Shown here: positions 1 through 7,896 of the stretch, in pieces
Layout of the letters: each line of letters begins with the position of its first letter
Numbering within the stretch: position 1 is the stretch's first letter
Assembly: GCF_003990185.1 (NCBI RefSeq)
Contig: NZ_RZHF01000006.1
Coordinates: 93,027-157,026 of the forward strand
Direction of reading: 5' to 3'
DNA length: 64,000 bases
From: Vreelandella nanhaiensis
GTDB taxonomy: Bacteria; Pseudomonadota; Gammaproteobacteria; Pseudomonadales; Halomonadaceae
Notes under the pieces: model-generated
What the model saw: the letters and a program-made list of their open reading frames with translations, nothing else
The model's database searches: none
Told to the model about the DNA's origin: nothing
Translations under genes and position numbers: made by a program

Positions 1-153
1 CGCGCGCTGCTCGTTGATAAACCACGCTTGCTCCGGTTTTTTGACGATAAAGCCGATCTTCACGTCGTCACTTTGTGCCTGCACTGAACCTAGCGAAGCC
101 AACATGATTGCGCTACCCAGCGCTAAACGCGTGAAAGTGGTTACGATACCCAT
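1..153 (-). CDS. AraF-like periplasmic sugar-binding protein, N-terminus only
   Basis: Only the first 51 codons are in the window; the gene runs off the left edge. The start is a signal peptide (MGIVTTFTRLALGSAIMLAS, cleavage near VQA-QS), followed by DDVKIGFIVKKPEQAWF. That resembles the mature start of the L-arabinose-binding protein AraF (family knowledge: ENLKLGFLVKQPEEPWF in E. coli). It should bind a pentose or hexose in the periplasm for an ABC importer whose ATPase and permease would lie outside the window. It is 76 bases downstream of the exported aldose 1-epimerase on the same strand, so the two are probably one operon. ATG at 153 is chosen because GGAG (GTTAGGAGCACAAC on the minus strand) lies just upstream. 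The sugar specificity is inferred from 20 or so residues only. Confidence 0.75.
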   Translation of the reverse strand, partial: MGIVTTFTRLALGSAIMLASLGSVQAQSDDVKIGFIVKKPEQAWFINEQRA

Positions 154-229
154 TGTTGTGCTCCTAACGTTCTAGAGATTGTTAATGTTATTGTTGAAAT
201 CAGAGTCTGGTTTCGATCAGGCGTATGGG

Positions 230-1459
230 CTAAGTGTCCATTTCGTCCTGGGCAGAAAAGCGGAAGATCGTTCGTGAACGGTAAGTCTCTCCTGGCTCTA
301 AAATCGTGCTGGGAAAGGTGTCCTGGTTGGGCGAGTCGGGGAAGTGCTGGGTTTCCAGCGCAAACCCGGAGCGCTGCGGGTAGGCTTGACCACTTTTACC
401 GGTCAGGTCGCCGGTCAAGAAATTACCCGAATAGAACTGAATGCCTGGCTCGGTAGTTTCGATTTCCAGCATCCGTCCGCTTTGCGGCTCCCATACTTTG
501 GCCGCTATCACTAGATCACCTTGTTCGGCGTCATCTCGGTTAAGCGCAAAGTTATGGTCGTAGCCTCCACCGAAAGAGAGCTGCTCGTTGTCCTGCTCAA
601 CCCGCTCGCCAATCGGTGTTGCCTGGGTAAAATCGAACGGCGTACCTTCAACTGGTTGCAGCTCTCCCGTCGGAATCAAGGATTCACTGACCGGTGTAAA
701 GGCATCGGCGTTGAGCATAAGCTGATGATCAAGAATGGAGTCGCTTCCCTCACCCTTGAGATTGAAGTAGCTATGCTGGGTAAGGTTGATGGGCGTTGCC
801 TTATCGGTCTCAGCGCGGTAATCGAAGATCAAGGCATCGTCATCGGTCAAAGTGTAGGTCACTTCAGTTTCCAGGCGACCGGGGTAACCCTCTTCGCCAT
901 CTTCGCTGGTATAGCGCAGCACAAGCCCCGTACCTTCATCATTCTTAAACGGCTCGGCCTGCCAAAGCACTCTATCGAACCCCTGTTGACCGCCGTGCAG
1001 ATGGTTGTCGCCATCGTTGGTGGCAAGCGTATAGGTTTCACCCTCAAGCGTGAACTGCCCTTCGGCAATACGGTTGCCGTAGCGCCCGATGATGGCGCCG
1101 AAGTAAGGGTTAGCCTCGCGATACTCATCAGATAAATAGTCGTCCAACGAATCGAACCCCAGCACAATATCGTCGACATCGCCCTCCCGGTCAGGCGTCT
1201 TTAGCGACAGGATCGTACCGCCATAGTTGGCAACCCGCAGCTCAATGCCGTTGGCGTTAGTGAGCTGATAAACGTCAACTTGACGACCATCGGGCAGTTG
1301 GCCAAACACGGATTTGGTGACGCCATGCTCTGCTTCACTATTTGCCATGGGTTCCTTATCACTTTGAGCCTGAGCCACGTTTATCAGTAGCGCAGCGGTT
1401 CCTGCACTCAGCAGCAGTATTGAACCAGCGCGGCTTGATTTAAAGCGCATGAGAGGCAT
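230..1459 (-). CDS. galM: Aldose 1-epimerase (mutarotase), exported
   Basis: This 409-residue protein interconverts alpha and beta anomers of aldoses. Family motifs visible are GNRIAEGQF and DNHLHGG in the first half, LTQHSYFNLKG carrying the catalytic histidine, and an ETQHFPDSPN block near the C-terminus with the usual catalytic glutamate region (LETQHF). Residues 1-31 form a signal peptide (MRFKSS then a hydrophobic run ending AQAQS), so it probably works in the periplasm, supplying the right anomer to the AraF-like binding protein encoded just downstream. AGGGGA eight bases before the ATG at 1459 supports this start. It is divergent from the LysR gene at 1652. Substrate range (arabinose, galactose, xylose) cannot be told from sequence; the link to arabinose is from context. 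Confidence 0.88.
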   Translation of the reverse strand: MPLMRFKSSRAGSILLLSAGTAALLINVAQAQSDKEPMANSEAEHGVTKSVFGQLPDGRQVDVYQLTNANGIELRVANYGGTILSLKTPDREGDVDDIVLGFDSLDDYLSDEYREANPYFGAIIGRYGNRIAEGQFTLEGETYTLATNDGDNHLHGGQQGFDRVLWQAEPFKNDEGTGLVLRYTSEDGEEGYPGRLETEVTYTLTDDDALIFDYRAETDKATPINLTQHSYFNLKGEGSDSILDHQLMLNADAFTPVSESLIPTGELQPVEGTPFDFTQATPIGERVEQDNEQLSFGGGYDHNFALNRDDAEQGDLVIAAKVWEPQSGRMLEIETTEPGIQFYSGNFLTGDLTGKSGQAYPQRSGFALETQHFPDSPNQDTFPSTILEPGETYRSRTIFRFSAQDEMDT

Positions 1460-1480
1460 GTTATTTCCCCTGTTGAGGAT

Positions 1481-1556
1481 GTTGTTATTAGCTCGACATC
1501 GTTGTTCTTGCGCAACATCGTTGTTATTGGCGCGATATGGTTGTCGCTATTACATG
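1481..1556. repeat. Degenerate ~20-bp tandem repeats in the galM/LysR divergent promoter
   Basis: Four successive units begin at 1481, 1501, 1520 and 1540. The first three read GTTGTTATTAGCTCGACATC, GTTGTTCTTGCGCAACATC and GTTGTTATTGGCGCGATATG; the fourth (GTTGTCGCTATTACATG) is degenerate. The unit length of 19-20 bases is about two helical turns and the array sits just upstream of the minus-strand epimerase gene. It may be an array of regulator sites, perhaps for the adjacent LysR protein, but could also be a neutral microsatellite-like expansion. Confidence 0.6.
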
Positions 1557-1651
1557 CCCCACAGTAGACAGCTCTACCATAACCAACCAATATGCAAATG
1601 CATCAATTTCGATATCTTTATTGCTATCAGTACCACTAGAAGGCTTATTTC

Positions 1652-2623
1652 ATGGGTGTTCTTGACGAGAACTGGTTTCTTCACGCACGACTAAAGTTGC
1701 GTCACTTCCAGCTATTTTTAGCGCTTGATGAGCAACGCAACCTGCACCGCGCCGCCGCTCAGCTCAACATGAGCCAGCCTGCCGCGTCGAAACTCCTCAG
1801 CGACCTGGAAAACAACCTGGGCGTGCGCCTGTTTGATCGTCAGCCGCGGGGGCTAACGCCTAATTGGTATGGAGAGGTGATGATTCGCCACGCGCATAGC
1901 GTGCTGTCAGCGTTGCGTCATACCGGTGAGGAGTTAACCGCGCTACGTGATGGCAACCTGGGCACTGTCGCGGTCGGCACCGTGATGGCGCCTGCGGTTA
2001 CCTTACTCACCAGTGCTATTGAGCGTGTTCACCGAGACCGCCCGGAACTTAAGATCAGTGTGGAAGTAGATGTTAGCAAAGCGCTGGTGCCGCGCTTACT
2101 GGAGGGAGAGCTGGACTTTGCCATCACACGTATTCCTCCAGGCAGCAATATAGAGCATTTTGTGTTTGAAGAGATCGGAGAGGAAGAGCTGTGTTTTGTC
2201 TGCCGCGAAGGGCACCCTTTGGCAGGTAAAAGGTCTTTGCATCTCGCCGATATGGCCGCCTATCCGTGGTCGCTGCAACCACCCGGCGCACTGATGCGCC
2301 AGCGTGTTGACAGCCTGTTCCTTCATCATCAGGTAGCACCGCCCCGCCAAATCGTCAACACTGCCGATTTGCTGGTGTCGCTGGCGCTGGTAGATAAATC
2401 CGACACCATCACGGTGACTACTCGCGAGACCGCTGACCTGCTCTGCCCGCCGCAGCGCTTTCATCTACTCCCGTTCAGCGAAACGCTCAGCGTGCAACCT
2501 TATGGCCTGGTAAGTTTACGTCACCAGCGACTTTCCCCCGGAGCGGCGGCATTGATGAGCACGCTTCGAGAGGTTATCTCGCAAGCGTCTTTACGCACCT
2601 CAACCGCTCCACCATCAAAGTAG
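1652..2623 (+). CDS. LysR-family regulator, GbpR-like
   Basis: A 323-residue LysR-type transcription factor. Residues about 13-72 form the winged helix-turn-helix (LKLRHFQLFLALDEQRNLHR, then AAAQLNMSQPAASKLLSDLE), and residues about 100-310 the effector-binding domain. The start RLKLRHFQLF and the motif SQPAASKLLSDLE resemble the subgroup containing Agrobacterium GbpR, the regulator of a galactose/arabinose ABC importer (established knowledge). It is divergent from the epimerase/AraF-like operon, the usual arrangement for a LysR regulator and its target. AGAAGG lies a few bases before the ATG at 1652; a later start at the RLKLRHF segment lacks an ATG. Likely effector: an aldose such as arabinose or galactose (inference). 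Confidence 0.85.
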   Translation: MGVLDENWFLHARLKLRHFQLFLALDEQRNLHRAAAQLNMSQPAASKLLSDLENNLGVRLFDRQPRGLTPNWYGEVMIRHAHSVLSALRHTGEELTALRDGNLGTVAVGTVMAPAVTLLTSAIERVHRDRPELKISVEVDVSKALVPRLLEGELDFAITRIPPGSNIEHFVFEEIGEEELCFVCREGHPLAGKRSLHLADMAAYPWSLQPPGALMRQRVDSLFLHHQVAPPRQIVNTADLLVSLALVDKSDTITVTTRETADLLCPPQRFHLLPFSETLSVQPYGLVSLRHQRLSPGAAALMSTLREVISQASLRTSTAPPSK

Positions 2624-2656
2624 CAGCAATCAATTTGAAAGCAGATGCTCGTTTTA

Positions 2657-4162
2657 TCATAGAGAGGCTCGCTCGGTTTTCTGCTTTTGATAGCGATAAG
2701 CTTTAATCAAAAGCGGTGAGCACCACAGCAAGATGACCGCGACACCAAGTCCTGCACTGATGGGTCTTGCAAAGAAGCTGGTTAGGTCGCCACCGGTTCG
2801 CAGCATGGCACTCATAAAGTTGTTTTCAACAACAGACCCTAGCACCAAACCGAGTATGGCGGGCGCCATAGGGAAGTCATTGACGGCTAGTAAATAGGCC
2901 ACCAGCCCAACGATTAGCATTAACCAGATATCTACAACACTATTATTGATAGCGAAAGCACCCACAATGCAAAAGCACAATATAATGGGCATCAATACTC
3001 GGCTGGGTGTCAGAATGAATAACTTTGATAATCTAATAGCCATATACCCAATAGGTAGCATCATCAAGTTAGCCAAGATAAATACGATAAAAAGTGCGTA
3101 GATGAGTCCACTCCCATCCATAAAAATGGTGGGACCAGGATTCATCCCTTTCATATATAAAACGCCAATCACGATAGCGGTGATGGAGTCGCCAGGAATT
3201 CCAAAGACCAGGGCGGGTACCCATGCACCACTGATACCGGAATTATTAGCCGAACTGGCATCCACGATGCCTTCAACATTACCGGTGCCATATTTGGCAC
3301 TGTCTTTTGACCTACCTTTCCCCACACCATAGGAGATCCAGGCCGCAATATCCGCACCCGCTCCAGGTAATGCCCCAATCAATGTGCCGATTGAGCTGCC
3401 ACGCACCATATTGCGCCAATAGCGCTTAATGTGTCCCGGCACATTGTGGAAAACACTATCTTTATCAACAACGCTGATGGTTTTTTTCTCGGATTTTGAG
3501 CCGTAGTAACTCATCAGTTCATTGAGGGCAAACATACCGATCATAACGGGTATGAAGTTAATACCTGCCATAAGATCGGGCACTCCAAACGTGAAGCGAG
3601 GAGCGCCACTCATCATATCCAGCCCTACCGTTGACAGCAGGATGCCAAAAAGCAGTGAAAGAAATGCTTTTGTTCTAGAGCCTACAGAAATAAAAATTGA
3701 GCAGCTTAGCCCCAATACCGCGAGCCAAAAGTATTCGAAAGCACTGAACTTGAGCGCTACTTCCGCGAGTGACTGAGCAACGACGATTAAAATGATGGTG
3801 CCAAAAATACCGCCAAAAACGGAACAGACCAGATTAATACCCAGAGCTTCTCTCGCTCTGCCTTTTTTGGCTAACGCATACGATTCACCCACATAGGCGG
3901 CGGAGGCAGGTGTGCCCGGTATATTGAGATACGTACCGGGAATGTCCCCCGCAAATATTGCCATGGCCGATGTGGTTACAATGGCTGCAATAGCGGGAAT
4001 AGTGTCCATATAGAAGGTTAAAGGGACTAACAGTGCGACAGCCATTGTTGCCGTAAGCCCGGGGACTGCACCAACAAATATGCCAAATAATGAAGCTGCC
4101 AAGATAACCAATATGGTTTCAAAATTCAAAACCAGCCCTACTCCATTCATCAAGATATCCAT
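2657..4162 (-). CDS. tctA: Tripartite tricarboxylate transporter, large permease TctA
   Basis: This 501-residue inner membrane protein is the large permease of a TTT-family secondary transporter. It has about a dozen hydrophobic segments and the two family signature loops: GAVPGLTATMAVALLVPLTF near residue 30 and GALPGAGADIAAWISYG near residue 260. TTT systems import carboxylates delivered by a TctC-type binding protein and driven by ion gradients. Its ATG lies inside the end of the small permease gene (13-base overlap), so tctC, tctB and tctA are one minus-strand operon. Substrate is unknown; context (dehydratases, aldolase) suggests a sugar acid or short hydroxyacid. Confidence 0.93.
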   Translation of the reverse strand: MDILMNGVGLVLNFETILVILAASLFGIFVGAVPGLTATMAVALLVPLTFYMDTIPAIAAIVTTSAMAIFAGDIPGTYLNIPGTPASAAYVGESYALAKKGRAREALGINLVCSVFGGIFGTIILIVVAQSLAEVALKFSAFEYFWLAVLGLSCSIFISVGSRTKAFLSLLFGILLSTVGLDMMSGAPRFTFGVPDLMAGINFIPVMIGMFALNELMSYYGSKSEKKTISVVDKDSVFHNVPGHIKRYWRNMVRGSSIGTLIGALPGAGADIAAWISYGVGKGRSKDSAKYGTGNVEGIVDASSANNSGISGAWVPALVFGIPGDSITAIVIGVLYMKGMNPGPTIFMDGSGLIYALFIVFILANLMMLPIGYMAIRLSKLFILTPSRVLMPIILCFCIVGAFAINNSVVDIWLMLIVGLVAYLLAVNDFPMAPAILGLVLGSVVENNFMSAMLRTGGDLTSFFARPISAGLGVAVILLWCSPLLIKAYRYQKQKTERASL

Positions 4163-4650
4163 GGCAGGCTACCCCCTAATAAAACCCCTTGCGGCAATGG
4201 AATAAGTAAATAGTGAGAGAAAATAAAATAAATAGCTGATGACATAACCACAGAGGTTATCAGGGCCACGTAAATCTTTGTTTTTCTCAACAACATGAGC
4301 GAAAACATAATGATTATTATGGTGAGCATTGCCCCCAGATAATCGCTTGCCAGGATATAAAAGACGATCGCTATGGGGGGCAGCACCATCGCCCAGCCCA
4401 TTTTTTCAGGCGGCGAGGTAGCGAGTGTCGGATCATCCTGTACTGCTTGGGCGGCCGCTTTTCTTCTTTGCCATAGCGCATTCAAAGTAAGTACCGCACC
4501 GCCGATGCAAAATCCCCCTCCAACGAGAGAGGGGAACAGTGAAGGCCCATACTGAAGGCTGGGTAGAGTAGGAAATTGCTGAGCTGTGATAATCGTCACA
4601 ATCCCTGCAATCATAAACCCTATACCGGCGAAAACGTCTCTCATTGTCAT
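4150..4650 (-). CDS. tctB: Tripartite tricarboxylate transporter, small permease TctB
   Basis: A 166-residue protein with four or so predicted membrane segments and the loose features of TctB: an N-terminal hydrophobic hairpin, a charged mid-section (QRRKAAAQAVQDDP) and two C-terminal helices ending in LLIPLPQGVLLG, a frequent ending in this family. It forms the membrane complex with TctA, with which it overlaps by 13 bases, and starts 3 bases after the stop of the TctC gene. The family is poorly conserved, so the assignment leans on size, hydrophobicity, the C-terminal LPxG motif and position. Confidence 0.88.
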   Translation of the reverse strand: MTMRDVFAGIGFMIAGIVTIITAQQFPTLPSLQYGPSLFPSLVGGGFCIGGAVLTLNALWQRRKAAAQAVQDDPTLATSPPEKMGWAMVLPPIAIVFYILASDYLGAMLTIIIIMFSLMLLRKTKIYVALITSVVMSSAIYFIFSHYLLIPLPQGVLLGGSLPWIS

Positions 4651-4653
4651 TCC

Positions 4654-5646
4654 TTAGTTAGCTAAGCCAACTTGTTCAACAATTTCACCGAGAATGCCGT
4701 CCATCTCTTCCATCATTTGGCCAAACTCTTCCGCATTGCGCCATTCGGTTCCAAACCCTCTCTGCGTCATGAAATCCTGGTACGTATCACTTTGATAAGC
4801 AGCCTCAAGAGCTGACTCAAGCGTTGCGACAACCTCTGGGTCCATGCCTTTAGGCCCAACGATGCCTCGCCACGCACCTACTTGGTAGTCACTACCCACA
4901 AGTTCGTTGGTAGTAGGAATATCGGGGAAGGCTGAAAGACGCTCTGCGGCCATGACGGCAAAACTTTTTACACGTCCCGCATCCATCATCGAACGAGCTT
5001 CAGGCACCGACGTAGAAACAATATCAATCCCTCCCGATGCCAGCTCCGTCATCGCGGGCGCCGAGCCTTCGCTGGGGATCCAGATAACCTGATCGGCGGG
5101 AATGCCTTGATCCATCAAAAAGCCTGTAAAGGCCAGATGCCAGATACCACCCTGTCCGGTTCCCGACGCGGTGAGGCTGCCTTTGGGCTCGGTACGAATG
5201 GCTTCCATTAACGCATCAAGACTCTCAAATTCTCCATCGGTGGCGACCTGAATGCCGGGAGAGTCGTAGTTGATTTGCGCAATGGGGGTAAAGTCTTCGT
5301 AAGTTAAATCCGTCAATCCTTGCCAATGCATAGTGTTAACTTCAACAGTGGCTAAGCCGAGCGTGTAGCCGTCAGGCGCTGCGTTAAGCATGGCGGTATG
5401 CCCAACTACGCCGCTGCCGCCAGTACGATTCACCACGTTGACGTTCTGGCCCAATTCCTCTTCCAAGGCGCGGGCAATGGTGCGCGCTGTTGCATCAGTA
5501 CCGCCGCCCGCAGCCCAAGGCACAATCAGCGTAATGGGGCGTTCTGGATAATCCGCCAGGGCAGAGCTAGAGGCAGCCATAACGGCTGCTGCTAAACTTG
5601 AAATACAGAATGTTTTAAGAGAATGGTTTGTCATTATCATTTTCAA
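4654..5646 (-). CDS. tctC: TctC/Bug-family periplasmic binding protein (copy 1)
   Basis: A 330-residue exported binding protein of the TctC/Bug family. A signal peptide ends at SSSALA-DYPERP (residue about 31). The mature protein begins with the family's DYPERPITLIVPWAAGGGTD block, which forms the ligand-binding loop, followed by ENVNVVNRTGGSGVVG-like sequence and NAAPDGYTLG. It feeds TctBA encoded immediately downstream. A close paralogue lies at 6777-7775, separated from it by an aldolase gene. Start may be MKMIM or the next ATG (MTNHSL), four codons later. The bound carboxylate cannot be read from the sequence. Confidence 0.93.
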   Translation of the reverse strand: MKMIMTNHSLKTFCISSLAAAVMAASSSALADYPERPITLIVPWAAGGGTDATARTIARALEEELGQNVNVVNRTGGSGVVGHTAMLNAAPDGYTLGLATVEVNTMHWQGLTDLTYEDFTPIAQINYDSPGIQVATDGEFESLDALMEAIRTEPKGSLTASGTGQGGIWHLAFTGFLMDQGIPADQVIWIPSEGSAPAMTELASGGIDIVSTSVPEARSMMDAGRVKSFAVMAAERLSAFPDIPTTNELVGSDYQVGAWRGIVGPKGMDPEVVATLESALEAAYQSDTYQDFMTQRGFGTEWRNAEEFGQMMEEMDGILGEIVEQVGLAN

Positions 5647-5708
5647 TATCCTCTAGTAATTGCTTACCTACGTTTTATAGTTATAAAGACGGTTTAAAGC
5701 GCCTTATA

Positions 5709-6506
5709 TCAGTACGTTCTGGTTGACGGCTGAGGAGGTAACTCTTTATAGCGGGCAAGCGTTGTTAGTGCCCCCTGACGGAGCAGGCTAATATCGATAC
5801 CTACCGCAATAAACTGGCAGCCTAACGCCTGATAGCGGCGAGCATCCTCTTCTAGCGGCGCGAGTATCCCTACCGGCTTGCCTGCTGCATGAACCGTGTT
5901 AATCACTTTCTGTATCGCACTCTGGACATCGGGGTGGCCAGGATTGCCGGGATACCCCATTCCCACCGAAAGATCTGCCGGACCAATAAAAACCGCATCG
6001 ACGCCGTCGGTGGCGGCAATCGCTTCTACCTGCTCAACCCCTTTAGGTGACTCAACCTGGACAATCAGACAAAGCGACTCATGCGCCTTATTCAGGTAGT
6101 CATCCACGCCATCCCATCGGGTTGCACGCACCAGCCCACCGCCCACACCGCGTATGCCATGCGGTGGATAGCGCGTCGCCCGTACCAAGGCGGCCGCTTG
6201 CTCCGCACTTTCTACCATCGGCACCATCAATGTTTGTGTGCCTATATCTAGCAGTTGCTTAATCAACGCAGGATCATGATTAACGCTACGCACAACAGGC
6301 GCGGATGAATAAGGTGCTACAGCCTGTAGCTGGGCCAGAATAGTGGGTACCGTATTCGGGGCATGCTCGCCATCGATCAGCAGCCAATCAAACCCCGTGT
6401 TGGCGATTATTTCCGTGGCATACCCAGTCGCAAAGCCTGCCCAGCAGCCCCACATGGGTTCTCGCTTGATCAGCATGTTCTTGAATGGATTAATGGGCAA
6501 TTGCAT
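5709..6506 (-). CDS. HpaI/GarL-type class II 2-keto-3-deoxy acid aldolase
   Basis: A 265-residue metal-dependent pyruvate aldolase of the HpcH/HpaI family. Recognisable motifs are GFDWLLIDGEHAPN, the RYPPHGIRGVGGG loop, VQVESPKGVEQVEAI with the metal-binding glutamate, and GPADLSVGMGYPG with the metal-binding aspartate. The closest characterised relative I can recall by motif is E. coli GarL, which splits 5-keto-4-deoxyglucarate into pyruvate and tartronate semialdehyde; HpaI, RhmA and the sulfo-ED KDSG aldolase share the fold, so the substrate is not fixed. The start at 6506 is preferred over the longer frame from 6554 because GAAGGAG sits seven bases before it. It lies between two tctC paralogues, implying the transporter brings in the precursor of its substrate. 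Confidence 0.88.
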   Translation of the reverse strand: MQLPINPFKNMLIKREPMWGCWAGFATGYATEIIANTGFDWLLIDGEHAPNTVPTILAQLQAVAPYSSAPVVRSVNHDPALIKQLLDIGTQTLMVPMVESAEQAAALVRATRYPPHGIRGVGGGLVRATRWDGVDDYLNKAHESLCLIVQVESPKGVEQVEAIAATDGVDAVFIGPADLSVGMGYPGNPGHPDVQSAIQKVINTVHAAGKPVGILAPLEEDARRYQALGCQFIAVGIDISLLRQGALTTLARYKELPPQPSTRTY

Positions 6507-6634
6507 GCGTTGACTCCTTCGAAAGGCGGATGAAAACCACTGTCTGAAGATCATCTACGTCGTTAACTGATCAAGATTTATGAGCACTTTCTTCTTGAGC
6601 GTTACGTCTTCGTTTATGCCATAGGGTGAATACG

Positions 6635-6647
6635 GTCTCTTTGAGAC
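6635..6647. repeat. Small palindrome GTCTC-TTT-GAGAC
   Basis: A perfect 5-bp inverted repeat around TTT lies in the 270-base gap between the second tctC gene and the aldolase gene, next to the larger hairpin at 6651-6671. It may be a regulator half-site pair or part of a larger RNA fold; short enough to be chance. Confidence 0.3.
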
Positions 6648-6650
6648 ATA

Positions 6651-6671
6651 CTCCTCCCGGTCAGGGAGGAG
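6651..6671 (-). other. Intergenic stem-loop, 8-bp GC-rich stem
   Basis: CTCCTCCC and GGGAGGAG form a perfect 8-bp stem around a five-base loop. It lies between tctC copy 2 and the aldolase on the transcribed minus strand. No uridine run follows, so it is not a standard intrinsic terminator; it could be a processing or stability element that separates expression of the binding protein from the enzymes. Its arm also contains a GGAGG sequence, which could act as a decoy ribosome site. Confidence 0.5.
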
Positions 6672-6721
6672 GAAAGTGAACGTCGTATAAACGTGGCATA
6701 TCAGGAAACGGTTGAGTAATA

Positions 6722-6761
6722 GCGGTTTCTACAACAACAAATTCTATTGCGGAGAAACCGC
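6722..6761 (-). other. Stem-loop just after tctC copy 2
   Basis: GCGGTTTCT and AGAAACCGC form a 9-bp perfect stem with a 22-base loop, starting 15 bases after the stop codon of the second binding-protein gene on the minus strand. Position and shape fit the 3' stem-loops that protect binding-protein mRNA from exonucleases in transporter operons (general knowledge); a weak terminator is the alternative. Confidence 0.5.
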
Positions 6762-6776
6762 CTACATTGTCGTGCC

Positions 6777-7775
6777 TCAGTTAGCTAAGCCAACCTGTTC
6801 AACAATTTCACCGAAGACGCTGTCCATCTCTTGCATCAATTGCCCGAACTCTTCCGCATTACGCCATTCAGTACCAAAGCCTTGCTGGTCCATAAACCCT
6901 TGGTAGGTGTCACTGTTGTAAGCAGCTTCCAGCGCAGACTCCAAGGTTGCCACTATTTCTAGGTCCATGCCTTTAGGACCGGCGATACCGCGCCACTCGC
7001 CCACTTGATAGTTGCTGTCGATTAACTCGCTCGTGGTAGGAATATCGGGAAAGCTGGGTATACGTTCAGGCGACATGACCGCAAAGCTTTTAACCCGACC
7101 GGCTTCCATCATGGAGCGGGCTTCAGGCACAGAACTTGGTACGATATCAATACCCCCGGATACCAGCTCGACCATTGCTGGCGCCGCGCCTTCACTAGGA
7201 ATCCAGGTAACCTGGTCGGCGGGAATACCCTGATCCATCAAAAAACCCGCAAAGGCTAAATGCCAAACACCGCCTTGTCCGGTACCGGAGGCAGTAAACG
7301 TGCCCTTGGGCTCAGTACGTATAGCATCGAGCAGCTCTTCAAGGCTCTCATAAGGGGAGTCTGCGGCGACCTGTATGCCGGGGAAGTCATAGTTGATTTG
7401 CGCAATCGGAGTGAAGTCTTCATAGGTAAGGTTGGTTAAACCCTGCCAATGCATCATGTTCACCTCCCCGGTCGCCAAGCCAAGGGTATAACCATCTGGC
7501 TTGGCATTGATCATGGCAGTATGGCCGACAACGCCACTGCCACCGGTGCGGTTAACAACGTTGACGTTCTGTCCCAACTCCTCTTCCAATGCACGGGCGA
7601 TGGTGCGCGCTGTCGCATCAGTGCCGCCGCCAGCAGCCCACGGCACAATCAACGTAATAGGGCGTTCTGGATAATCCGCAAGGGCTGAGCCAGAGGCCAC
7701 CAGAACCGCTGCTGCTATGCTGGAAGTGAGGAGTGTCTTGATCTTGAGAGAATGGTTTGTAATTGTCATATCCAC
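6777..7775 (-). CDS. tctC: TctC/Bug-family periplasmic binding protein (copy 2)
   Basis: A 332-residue paralogue of the protein at 4654-5646. The two share long identical runs, including the mature start DYPERPITLIVPWAAGGGTD, NRTGGSGVVGHTAM, ASGTGQGG and GTEWRNAEEFGQ, and the same C-terminus EIVEQVGLAN. A signal peptide ends at GSALA. Differences cluster around the binding pocket loops (for example SPYESLEELLDAI against GEFESLDALMEAI), so the copies may bind different but related ligands for one TctAB pair. A stem-loop follows the stop codon. Recent duplication is the obvious reading. Confidence 0.92.
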   Translation of the reverse strand: MDMTITNHSLKIKTLLTSSIAAAVLVASGSALADYPERPITLIVPWAAGGGTDATARTIARALEEELGQNVNVVNRTGGSGVVGHTAMINAKPDGYTLGLATGEVNMMHWQGLTNLTYEDFTPIAQINYDFPGIQVAADSPYESLEELLDAIRTEPKGTFTASGTGQGGVWHLAFAGFLMDQGIPADQVTWIPSEGAAPAMVELVSGGIDIVPSSVPEARSMMEAGRVKSFAVMSPERIPSFPDIPTTSELIDSNYQVGEWRGIAGPKGMDLEIVATLESALEAAYNSDTYQGFMDQQGFGTEWRNAEEFGQLMQEMDSVFGEIVEQVGLAN

Positions 7776-7896
7776 TTTCCTTTGGTCGTTACTGCCTGGA
7801 TTTGATTATCGTTTTTTGAAACTGCTGGGTTCCATCTTTTATTACTTTCCTGTTAAAAACTTCCTTTATTTCTATTAAGCTGATCAACCTTATTTT

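Noticed and set aside
521-1135. A 204-codon plus-strand open frame
   Set aside because: It lies wholly opposite the aldose 1-epimerase gene, has no ribosome site or family resemblance, and is a shadow of that gene's codon pattern.
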